This document shows, one piece after another, positions 52,110 through 64,000 of a stretch of DNA of 64,000 nt. Within the stretch, counting starts at the first letter, position 1. Every line of letters begins with the position of its first letter. A model generated the notes under the pieces. It had not been told where the DNA came from and searched no databases. It saw only the letters and a program-made list of their open reading frames with translations. Source of the stretch: Aphis gossypii (Eukaryota > Arthropoda > Insecta > Hemiptera > Aphididae); the NCBI RefSeq assembly GCF_020184175.1, contig NC_065530.1, positions 21,615,260 to 21,679,259 on the forward strand, in the 5' to 3' direction. Position numbers and translations under genes: made by a program.

Positions 52110-55100
52110 GTTACTTTGATTTAATATCACAAACGTTTTGGCTGATTTTGTGATAGTCCGTATCACCGTCAACACAAATTCCAAGAAATGCGTGATAATA
52201 TGTCGAACGAAACAATAGTGGAATGTGTTCCGCCTCGAAATGTTAGATTACCTGATTAATATTGTTTTTTTATAATTTCGTCCCTATCTTCCATGTAATT
52301 GGTATTATTATTGACATTTTTTTTTTTTAAAGTTTTTTGGTAGTGTGAGTATTAATATATAGTTATTGATAAATCTATTTTTAATCGATTTCGATTAGTG
52401 TTATGTTATTTGGGTGTGAAATGATGATTTTTTTGTTCTCGAAAAAATGAAAATAATAATAATAATAATCGACGATGGTCGGTCCTATAATCGGTACGTG
52501 TTTGTCGTATTATACTCAAATGACATGTTAAAACAAAATGTTGTTATTTGACGTAATAAATACTACATATTATATATATACATGGTTAAACGTAATTTTA
52601 CTGATGTGTTTGGGCATTAACGTGATGCTATTATACATTTATACATTGTATTTGATTTCGTTATATTACAGCGTATAATAAAATATGAACATAATTTATG
52701 CTCGTTGAATATTTTAATAAAATCCCCAGACTGAGAATATTATAATAGGTAAAATAACCGGTTTGAGTCATTGTAATTTTGTAAAATCAACCAAACGAGA
52801 CACTTTAAATGATGATTTATTGTCTATTTATCTATTATTGAATTAGTGTGAACTAAAACTTTAAATGAAAAAGTTATATCGACAAATAAAAAGTCTGTTA
52901 GTACTTCGATTTTTAGAATATGATGTCATAATTTTAAAACTTGTTATAAATAAAACTTCAAAAAATGTATCCCTTCTATCAATACTAGCATGAATTCATA
53001 AATTCTAAACATGGTTATATAAAAGTAATATAAAATTCCATTCATATATATATGTATTTTGATTTTTTAATTGTGGGCTGAGAATAACCCCAAGAGAAAA
53101 CGAAAAATTGATCATATGCTATATATTGTAAGTTTTAATAAAACAAATTTTACAATAATTATAAAACATTATTATAAAATTAAATTCAAACGTTATACCT
53201 ACAATTATTTTAATGTGTTTAATCAAAGCAATACCCCATTTAATATAACAAATGAAAACAAATTTATATAACTTTGAGTAAAATATTATACAATATCAAA
53301 CCATTCAAATCTTAAGATCAGTAATATGAAAAAATAAAACATTATTAAAAAAAATATAATTATTGAAAAGTATTGTAATTTTTTTAACTTGAGTACTTGG
53401 TTGACTTCTGTATCTAAACCAGTACTTCTTTGATGACATTTATTGTTAATATTTAAATAGTATTTTCATTATTTACTTACCTAGTGTAGTTTTGATTTTC
53501 TGTTACACATTAATTCAAACATTTTTAATTAGTTTAAGTATCTTGAAAACATCAAATTGGTATGAAATTGTCATTTGAAATCTGACAGTAACCAAAAACA
53601 ATAAAGTATTAAATGTTGTTGTTTTATTTTAAAATATTACTCAAGTTTACAATTGAGTACTATGTCATGCTGTGTTTAATATTAACTTATTAAAGTGTAA
53701 TGAAGTCTTAGAATATAAAATGCAATATTTTAACTAACTGGGAGATCTTATTAAGTAATAAACAAGTTATAAATCAAAATTAAATACCTACATAAAACAG
53801 CAAAAACCGACTTATAAAATATCTACGAAATGTATCCAATACTAATTAATAAATAATTTGTTTTTCTTTTGTTGAACACAAAATAAAATATTATAAAATA
53901 TAAGCGTTTTAAAGCTACGAGGGAATAATAATCACAACAAACCATCTCGATTTTTTTTTGTCGGGACTAAAATATAAATCATAATTTATTTATAGTTTGT
54001 CAAATGATTAAACCAAATAGCAAGTATAGATTGATAAATTAAGGAATTTCAATCAAGATACGACGTCCAGTTAAACACAAAATTGTCAATGTTAAGTAAA
54101 AAGCTTGGTGACTTATATTTTAGAACACTAAACCATGAACAGTACACTGATGTACCTACTTCGGTGTTATATAAATAATAGTATATTGTATATAATGACA
54201 TTGAATACGTGTTGTAAGTCTGAACTTACAGTACATGGAAAGTCCAAAATCGACGAACAATACATGACATTAAATATTACTTTACACATCCGACCGTTCG
54301 GGAGGCAAGTCTTTCGCGAGTTTTTACCCTATGCTGTTGAATACGATTCGCATAAGTATTTTCATATTACATATTTTCTTTCATCGTTATATTATTTATT
54401 TTGAGTGATGTTTAATTTTTTTACTACGAGCAAGCCAATTATTTCTTCGCACAATTTCTTGTGCGCACATGGACAAACACTACACATGACGAGTGTCGTT
54501 TTTCATTCGAATCGCGTTTCTAAAGTCTCTGTGCGTGTTCTGTTACGTTTTATATTATACTTTATTTCTTTTCTTGCTGGCAGTGGCACACAATATGTGG
54601 AACATACGTTGACGTTAATATGATCGCACGCTGGGTGCAAATCGATCTAAAATGTTTGTTTTCAGGAAGACAGTGTACGACGATTTTTTTTTTTTATTAT
54701 TTAAGTTAGGCGCATGTTATAGAGATATACAACGAAATTATTGTCGTTTTAATCAGTGTTATTAATAATATTATACTTGAAACCTAAGTACAACACGTTC
54801 TTAAACGTAAATTCTAAGCTTATGTTATTAAACATACGTTTTTCATTCCCTTGAACGTCTACAAAAAAAAAAAAAAAGAAGCTATTCATGATAATAATAT
54901 ATTTATAAATATTAATTTTTTCCCGTTCTTTTCACAGTAACAAACCATTGAAATTCCATGTTGTATTATGCGTTAGTACGGCTTAAATGGGCGTCCGCCG
55001 TTTTATATATTTCTTTCAAAACCGTATGTATAGTGTACTCGGAGGGTTATAATAGCTATACAATAAACGTACGTCACATTCATTCGACTACTTAGTCGGC

Positions 55101-58100
55101 AATTGTATTTTTTTTAAATTATGTAAAATGTCTTGATATTTGATGGAAACAAATTGACAAATATAATAAATAGTATACTAATTAATCACATGAGAGTTAT
55201 CATATTATAAAATTCAGTCTAGAATCAGGTGTCTGATCAAAGCGGCATAGAGACAGATTATAATGTACCTCATTATATCATTGAATAGTATTAAACAGGT
55301 ATTAGTTGTTATTACACAAATTGAAAAAAAAATACAATGTGATTTCTATAGTCAATTTTATCAACGTGATCAATTAATAATATTTTATTTTATGATTTAT
55401 AATATGTTCTTAATGCCGAAGATATATGATAATTAACATAAAGTGAGTTTGTATCAACTGTTATCTAATGATTGAAAAGTATTGTATGCAGTGTTCTATG
55501 GTTCTGTTTAGTAAATCGAGTTATCACGGCTAAGTCCAAGACGAAACAATACAACAAACTGGGACAATGCGTTTGGAGTACGATCTTAGTTATAATAGAC
55601 TATACAAGACAAGTGATGAACTTGGTTTTTAAAGGCATTACGAGTATTTAATGGTTAATAACTAATAGGCACAATACATCAACAATACGATATTCGGCTA
55701 TATTATTGTTATAAGTTGTTACATCAATAACGGCAAACGCATTTAATTAATGACTTATATATTATAAGTGTTAATATTGTCGTTTTGGAAAAAAAACCAT
55801 TAAATTTAATATACTTAGGATAATATAAAAAAAAAAAACTCAATCTACGAACAAAAACTAATTAATAATAGTATTATTGGTCATGTTTTCTATAAATTCA
55901 TTCGTGTAATTAATACTACATATTATAAATATGTGTATTCTTTATTTAAATTTATTAATATATGCTATTTTCGCATTAAAAAAGTACGATTTTTCATAAG
56001 CTGTATTTACGTTGTATTAAATGTGAACATATTATTAATGTCGGCAATTCATATGCACGGGTATTACGAGCGCATGAGATATTTAAATAATCTTAAAACT
56101 TCATCATCATATGTGTTGTTTGAAACTTAATAACATAAATATTTTGAAAAATGTATAGGTATGTAGGAAATGTGTTTTAAACGTCTGCCAAGATTTTTAG
56201 AAATAAAAATTTCTTGAAAAGAGTATTCATTTTAATAATACAAGCACCAACGAATTATAGCTTTTTAAAAAAAAAAAAAATTCATTCGACGGTGTCAGCT
56301 TCCACTGCTGTTGACGCCATCTGTTGCCGTTATCACCTCTTTGAGTTCGAATAATAAAAATCCTTATAGAACTATGCGTTTAACTAGTCTACTGAATCAA
56401 CAACACCTTTTCAAAAGTGTTAATTCACATACCCTATATTATTAACTCATATATTTATATGTACCTTTTTTATTAAACTTAAAACTGTTATAGAAATCAT
56501 ATTTTTAAATTTACCTTCATAAATAATTACTATCATAGAAAAATATAGTGTATAGCAATATTATATTACGTATGAAAAAATAGGTACTCGACGTTTAACA
56601 TTATCAGCTGTGTATTGTTTTTATTGATTAAATTGAGCGTTTCTTGATATGTTTTAAATGCAGGTACCTACTTTGCTCATTAAGAAAATATTTTTTAAAA
56701 TAAATGATGTCCAATAAATTTCTATTCACTATTATATTGAAACTTAACTATTAAAAATATAAATACTTATAATAATATTGTAAACGTGTACGTTTCAAAT
56801 AATTAATAAATTGTTGGTTGTTAAATCTAAAATTGTGTATTAATATAAATATTTAATGAGCTTAAAAAACTGAACAAGCAGTAAAAGAGCCCATGGAAAA
56901 TTTTCCACGGAAATGTGGCTTTAAACCTTCACAGAGATCAATTAAATAAATGGTAGCAACTCAGCAAACATACCAAGACTAAACGTTAGTGGTGGACAGA
57001 GAAAAGTATAAAGCATTTCATAAAATAAATAATACAAAAGAACTTTTCTTTAGTCTAACAATAAATGGCTATCGCTACTCTGCGGATTTGTGTGTGTAGT
57101 TTATAAAAGTTTATAGGTCATAATAATCATACTGACTAGTGACTAGTAAATCTTCTTGGTGCTTAGTTTTCGACTGTCACAAGGACAAGAGAATATATAC
57201 GTGTCGTAATATTCTTTTAATCTGATTGATTGTACGTAGGCATTGGATAACTTGGAAAAAAGGCAATAACTATTTCGTTGTATAATGGTTTTTAATTAAT
57301 TAAGTTCATTATGATAAATTTATTGTCAAGAGTAGAATGGTAATTGATTAATGATAAGTATAAAAAAGTTTTAACACTAATAAAACATCATCTATTCGAT
57401 TCTGAGTAGAGTGACGAATGTATTGATTTTACAATAATATGTGTTTTTTTGTATCATTCCACCACCTTTTGGGATTAGAGAATTATTATTGTACCTAGCT
57501 GGTACTTTTTCGAGTAAAAATGTTTTTTGTATTCTTTAAGAATCGGGTTAAACAAAAAATAAATTGAAGTAAAACAGGAATGATTATACCAAACCAGTTA
57601 AATAAAAATGTATTCTTTATTTTGTTATAATTCAAAAAAATATAATCATAGAAACTTGAAATTTTCCACTAACTATTTATATCATGGTTTTCTATGAATG
57701 GTAGAATTTTCAAAATATTATGATTATTTATGTTATTTATAGGTTTAAGACATTTTCAATTTATTTTGAGTGTTGGATGTATAAGATCTTATATAACTTT
57801 TACTTATATTTGTAAAAAAATTATAAAAATACATTGAAAAAAATTTTTTTATATATATTTAAATTTCAATTTTTATTGAAAATCTTGTTAAAATTACAAA
57901 AATACACAGTAAAATACAAGTATTTGGTAGTAAATAATTTTAAAATCTTCAATTTTTATATTTAAGGTATAAACACGTTATACAATATTTCTCATAAATA
58001 ATTTATACTGTAAATAAATAAAAAAAAAACTATACAATTTTACAATTTAATTATATTGAGTAAAGATTTGAATTCAAATTTAAACCAAGTGACGTATTTT

Positions 58101-61100
58101 AATAATACATTTAGCGTTTGTTCATTATTTTATTATAATTCAAAATATATTTATTGAATATTCAAAACTTTTACTGTATTATGAATTGTCTATATGCAGT
58201 TAAATTATAATAAAAAAAAAGTATGTTGATTAATTTTATTAATTTTATTTTATTACATTATAAATTTAATTGCAGTGTTTTATGATATTTAAAATACCCA
58301 TTGTAAATATCAATAATTCAAAAGTTAATAACAGTTATACAATATTATGTTGTAAATATAATAAATTATTATAATGATTCAATTCTAAATATATAACAAA
58401 TGCAATGTTTTCAGAAAGAATTAAATTAATCTACTAGTATACTATAAGCAAAATAAATGGCTTTAAAAGCCATATAAAAATCATATTATGAAATATACTT
58501 AATGCGATATAGGCTAACAGACCGTCTCAGCAATCGTTTTTTATATAGTATGATATATCATTGAAATTAAATTTAACACCCATTGCAATGGACCATTCAA
58601 CTCCTAATGTATATAAAAGCGGTACTCACTTACCTAACTTTTTTTTTTTTTTTGATAACTTATTTTTGAAATTTTGAATACAAAATGTATATTTTATCAA
58701 ACCAGAAATTAATTAAAATGTTATTGTTTGTTTTATTATTTATTTCAGTAATGTTTACACTCCTACATAATGTTCATGACTTTATATTGTATCTATTAAA
58801 CTATACATTTGTTTTACTAAAAACACAGTATATTAATATGATTATGGAATTAAATCAACCTACTTAAAAATAATAAATTGTTAATAATCGAACACAAGTG
58901 TAGACGATATATTTTAAGGTCAGGGTTTTAAGTTCCATTTTAACATAAATATATCTTGAACATAGTAAGTACATCATTATTTATTCTACTCACACTGAAC
59001 ATTACATACATTTTTATAAACTTGATCTCAAAATAAAACGAAACAAACCATCTATCAACTTACCACGGTAATTTAATGATAAGCAATTCAGATATTATTT
59101 CACTTGCAGTCTACATGTTATATAGGTATACCAATGTATGTAAATTCAAATACATGACAGCTTTTCCATGTGCGTGAGTTATCACGGAACATCCAAATGG
59201 GATTTTCTAACCTATACTTTTAAGAAATAAGAATTTTTTATTTACCTACATTTTTTTTCACATATTGAAGACACTGTAATGTGCGTTTGATGCGTCGGAA
59301 GTTTGATAGCGTTATAGTTGTATAGTTTTATAAAAAAATATTCTTATATTATATTATGAACTATGCAAGTAATAATATGTTGTTTTGTGTTGAAATGTAC
59401 TACGTATTAGTAAAATATTTATTATTTATTTGAAATAATCTGTAAATAATTTTGAATACGTATTCGTAAAAATAATGTATTTACAGTTAAAATAATTTAT
59501 TTAATATTTATTTTGTATTCATTTAAAATAAAACATGTTTTAATTTGATTTGATTTTCAATGAAACAGCATTATTTATATGACTAACTTAGGTAGTTACT
59601 AGTTATCTATTATTTTAATCAAATACATTTTTTTATTGAAGCGAATTATGATTTTAAATATTTAAATACTGACATAAATATATATTTATATTTAATTAAA
59701 TATACAAATATATTATATACAACAAATTCTTATTATATTTTTTTAAAAATGAAAAAAAAAATCATAATATTAAAAGAACTGTGATTGTGATGCGGAATAG
59801 TTTATTATACCACTTATGTATTATAATACATTTTTTATGTATGTTCACCTGAGTCCGTTAAATCTCATAACCAAAAATATCAGATACTTTACAATGCAAG
59901 CACGTACATTATGCATCATATTTAGGAGTTTGGTTTGGTTGAAAGGATTGCAATATATCGCATAGTACTCAAAAATAAACTTAGGTTTGTGCATTACACG
60001 TGAAGGTCACTAGCTTATACATGGTATGTTTACTAACGACGAATTACTAATGAAAAATGTACGTATTTTAGTGAAATTGAAGCTGAAATAAATGCGATGT
60101 CGTAGTGTTATTGTCTCTGGTTATAACAGTAAAAGAAAAAAGGAAGTATATTTTTTATAGTAAACGCCTGTCTAGTTAAAAGTCCTTTGTTGAAAACTAT
60201 CAATGTTTTGTCTTGGCTTTTACTTTGAATCGCTTTAAAAGCTTATCATTCCGACCTTGATGAAACGCTATTGGTTTGTGAGCCATGAAAGGTTACTGCA
60301 ATAATATATATATATATATATTTCGTATTACTCACACACCCAAGATAGACTTTAATATCAAAGATTAAAAACGAAAATTAGTTGTTTGTTTATACTCACC
60401 ATATATTATACTAGGCATGTTTTATTGAAATATCAAACATAATAAGTATCTTCACAATGTGTATTGTATAAATATATTATGAAAATCGTTATCCCATAAT
60501 ATTCGATCAAGACACTTTATTGCCTTGAAACTGAGTGGACCATAATATACGTAAAATAACATCGAGGCTAGTTGATTTTATTTTTTTTTTTTTTTACTTA
60601 TTACTTTGAATAAAGACCGTATTAATACTGTGAGCTTGATTGTACGTAAATAACACTCAGTATAGTGACAAGGTTTAACCCAAAACACGTTTTACACATT
60701 TTCAAATTATATTAGCACCTCGAGGTCTCAGATATTTTGTATAAGCCGTTAAACGACGTCGAAACGGATAATACGAGTGCAGTATTCGACAAATCCCGTT
60801 TTTACCTTTATTTTTATGCATTCAAATGAAACTCGTGCCGAGTGATACAATGTGTACACCGCCGTGACATTACAGTGTCGCTGGTTTAAATTCGAACTTT
60901 TGAATATAATATGCATAGGTAGTACTATGCGAGTTACACACAATACGCTATTTACACCCAGCGTTACGTATTTGAAGCTGACAACAAAGTTTCAACAGAA
61001 GTAAAAACTTTCGCAGGCTTACCACAGTAATCCGGTGATTTTTAAGGGGAGGGGGGCCATTTTTATTATTCTCAACTTCAGCACGACACAGCAGTCGTTC

Positions 61101-63000
61101 CCTGTATGTGTGTACATATAATATATTATGTGTGTGAGTGCGTGTAGTTATTTTTCATTCGTTCGCTTTAGTCCCTTGTTCTAGTAATCTTTCTTTCCTT
61201 TAATGGACCGTTTAATGAGCTGCGAACTTTAAGTTTAGAATAAGTTCTATAAGATATTTACTATGCAATAAATCAATTTGAGCTAATATCTCCATTAAAC
61301 GACCGTGAATACAAATCAATAAATAACTGAGGTTCGACGACAGTACGGTTTTATAGTGGAAATGTATACGTTCATATACTTCATAAACAAAAAAAAATAA
61401 AAATATTTTTCCTTTTTTTTTGCTATGGTATTATTTTGATTTTTCAATTTTGATTTTTTCAGTAATTCATCGTAAGATATTATTTTATGTTAACCGTTTG
61501 CCATTACGTCATGTTTTGTTACAATGTTTTAAGTTTGAAATTCAAATGTTTTATATTATTAAGATGAAAGGAATCAGCTTACAATATTATAATATTTTAA
61601 GTTTGTTATTTTGTTCTCAGATAAATCATCTCAAGGACTATACAAAATTTGATTTTGATTCAACTAAAAAAATTGATTTCTCCGAATAAATGTATTTTTT
61701 TCGTCCAGGTTGTATTACAAAGGAAATGGTATTTCTGTTGTTTTGATAAAGAAATTAAAATGAGTCTGTACCTTTGTTTCTATGTTTTTAAAAGAATATC
61801 ACAAAAACGGTGTTAAAAAGAATATTGTGTTAAAGATATTATTATTGAATTTGCTATTAAAACATTTAAAAATAATTTTAAATCATTAAAATATTGAAGT
61901 ATTAAGACTAATTTATATTATATTTAGTGAAATAGTTTCTAATTTTAAACTTATGCAAGTATACAATAAATTGTTTAAAGTTCTTATGACCATAGAATTT
62001 ACATTTTAGAATTTTATCTGAAAAAAGAAAAAATGCATGAATATAAATATTATCATGTACGAGTATGTAGGTAATAGGTATTTTATAATTTTTAATTTTT
62101 TCTTTTTATAATTTAATATATTAAGTATTATGATTTATTATGATGGCACAATTATTGAAATATGTTGACATAACATAATTATTTCTTTAATTAATAATTA
62201 AAAACGTTATTATGAATGCTGAAAATATAATTTAAACAAGAATACTATTTAATTAGTGCCTATTTGAAAGGTATGATGATTTTAGATATTGATTTTTTTT
62301 TATTATTATTATTTTGACGCGTATATACACAACAGTACAACAATCACTTTGTTCAATTCAATTACCTATGTGTAAACTTCTATGAAGTACACAATCGGAC
62401 CTGTGAAAGTGTTATTTCAGAGGTATTATGTGTCTGAAAACTGTAAAAGTGTAACTCTTGAACAACTATATAAAAAAATGCTGTGAATCAATTCTAAATC
62501 CTGGAAACTTGCAGCTGCGTTTGAAATTGAATTTTCCCGTATACTAGAAAAGTGTTTGATTTAATTTAAAATTTAAAAATAAAACACCCAACAATACTGA
62601 TTTTGTGAGATCGACGATTACAATTGATCCCAAACTAAAAAATTAATCAATTTCATTGTAAACAAAGTTACTTTTTTATTATCATGCTCTTTGAATCTAT
62701 GGATGTACCTATTGCAAAAAAATAATATCGAAAAATGATCAAGGAAACAAATTATATAAATTCAAGTTAGTTGTTTAAAAAATATTAGTTTTAAAATATG
62801 ACTTGCACACACATATAATAATAATCAAAAAATGTCATTGAATCAATTAAAATATTATTATGAAAATATATAGTATTACGCTGTTTTAAATCATTCATTT
62901 TTGAATTTTTCATTGTTGTAAAATAAATATGTCACATAATCCATTTAAGTTTTTAGTTGAAGATTTGTTAAACTTTTTCACATAATGTACGTTGTAACGG
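52110..63000. other. AT-rich non-coding DNA
   Basis: Two adjacent plus-strand frames at 54135-54404 and 54405-54623 are open but have no start, splice or family support. A patch at 56283-56345 (containing GACGCCATCTGTTGCCG) and one at 60730-61100 are locally G+C-richer. The rest is AT-rich with homopolymers and TA tracts. Confidence 0.5.
57385..57480 (+). repeat. Possible fragment of an aphid interspersed repeat
   Basis: The words CGATTCTGAGTAGAG, TGTATTGATTTTACAATA and CCACCACCTTTTGGG, in this order, resemble from memory a repeat common in aphid DNA. A related GGATTCTGAGTAAAG lies at about 43725. No ends or target duplication are visible. Confidence 0.25.
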
Positions 63001-63103
63001 CTCATAAATTATAAGTCCGACGGTCAGGAATGTTCGAGTATACCTTGTGACAAACGTTTTAGTGCGATTCGACATCTTTATAAGTTTTAATAACACGTGC
63101 GTT

Positions 63104-63132
63104 TGTGTGTGTGCGCGCGCGCGTGTACATGT
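63104..63132. repeat. (TG)n(CG)n alternating purine-pyrimidine tract
   Basis: Twenty-nine nucleotides alternate strictly between pyrimidine and purine, with a TG run followed by about five CG dinucleotides and then TGTACATG. Such tracts can adopt left-handed Z-DNA. It starts the CpG-richer block that runs toward the window end. Confidence 0.7.
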
Positions 63133-64000
63133 TACTATATATTATATTCAACGTCGTTTAACCGCATAATTAAACACAGACACGGGGCGTTTTAACGCAT
63201 AATAATATCTATACTCGGAAGGAATATAAATACAATTTTCCACTTTATTATTTTCTTTCTTTTCCCTGCACGGATCATTGGGTAGGTACGATTTCACGAG
63301 AACCGTGTCCTCCTGCCTAAAGTGTACGTGCATTTAATATACTCGCGCACGTCTCGACGCCGGCGATGGCGCACCCGTGTAATGTGCACACTTCGAATAA
63401 ACGCCCTCAGGTTATTTCATATACTATATATACCCATAGATATATTTATATAATACATTATACTTACCTAACCCATACACTACGGGTCCTGTATTATAGC
63501 GGTGTTTTATATCGCAAATAGACTCGGACAGTTACGAGTGACCCGACCAATTGGACGAGACGCATAAGCATCGAAAACCACGTCCTATATAATATCTAAG
63601 AAAATAAAATAATAATATTTCCGGTTTTTTTTTTTTCATTCGTTCGCAATAATGATTTGGAAAAACGATTACCGTTACGAATACTCCGATAGCCAGATAT
63701 GATAACCGTATCGTATAGTAATAATATTAATATCATTATTTATTATAGCAGGCGGCAGTTGTACGTTTTCATCGCAAAGGTTCGTTTCGGAAAACTGACC
63801 GGGACGCGAATTTCGGTATCTGCGCAATTTATTTGGAAGAATCCTCGACGTTTTAGGTGCCTACTTCATAATATACAGCGCAAAGTCGTAACAACTATAC
63901 AAAATATTATTATATAAGGTCGTCGGACACGCTGAGAATTTCGATGAGACGGGTGCTATACACGGCGGCTGCACAGGTATAAACGTATAAATACATTTTA
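63133..64000. other. G+C-richer terminal block without a certain gene
   Basis: Several CpG clusters occur (63335-63385, 63480-63560, 63770-63950). A minus-strand ATG frame of 61 codons (63148-63333, starting MHVHFRQEDTVL) and a plus-strand frame from 63366 (MAHPCNVHTSNKRPQ, then CAG|GTTATT) are open but unsupported. A tract ending in TTATAGCAG near 63750 could be a splice acceptor. The block may be the edge of a gene lying beyond the window. Confidence 0.25.

Noticed and set aside
54135..54623. Two adjacent plus-strand frames of 89 and 72 codons
   Set aside because: Composition is typical of chance frames in AT-rich DNA, there is no splice context, and no family features are visible.
56283..56345. 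Possible tRNA or small RNA (GAGTTCGAAT-like T-loop word)
   Set aside because: No A box or cloverleaf fits around it.
1..64000. CRISPR arrays, bacterial operons or phage genes
   Set aside because: No spaced direct repeats, Shine-Dalgarno-linked ORF runs or phage domains are seen; the window is eukaryotic.

Overview
The window is AT-rich eukaryotic DNA with long non-coding stretches, many A/T homopolymers and TA/TTA microsatellites, and no bacterial-style gene packing. The frequent TAGGTA/TACCTA hexamers, traces of TTAGG-type telomere sequence and the kind of transposon present suggest an insect, most likely an aphid (Hemiptera). That assignment is inference from base composition and motifs, not a search result.

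The one unmistakable gene-bearing element is a near-full-length non-LTR retrotransposon (LINE) of the R1 clade on the + strand at 15759-21019. It is a strikingly G+C-rich island. A perfect 14-bp target-site duplication brackets it and a 25-nt poly(A) tail ends it. Its layout is: a 5' region with core-promoter motifs and four degenerate 38-41 bp repeats; a 407-nt leader without any ATG; ORF1 (Gag-like, three zinc knuckles, 16166-17614, one in-frame TAG); ORF2 (endonuclease, reverse transcriptase, C-terminal CCHC, 17607-20763, two single-base deletions), which overlaps ORF1 by 8 nt; and a 3' UTR with several hairpins and a poly(A) signal. ORF1 would coat the RNA. ORF2 would nick the target and reverse-transcribe the RNA from the nick. 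Only three lesions break the two ORFs, so the copy is recent.

The flanks (1-15743 and 21034-64000) contain no complete host gene that I can support. The best host-gene signal is on the minus strand at 51352-51465: a short first coding exon with a signal-peptide-like start and a CAG|GTAAGT splice donor, under a CpG-rich promoter-like block. Weaker candidate exons or small ORFs lie in locally G+C-richer blocks near 31.4-31.7, 36.2-36.6, 41.1-41.3, 51.95-52.1 and 63.1-63.4 kb. They may be exons of genes with very large introns, or regulatory DNA.

Other structures are a (CCTAA)4.6 interstitial telomere-like array (30981-31003), a telomere-motif palindrome (45794-45810), a 13-bp G+C-rich hairpin (28053-28084), a 29-nt alternating purine-pyrimidine tract (63104-63132) and several TA microsatellites.
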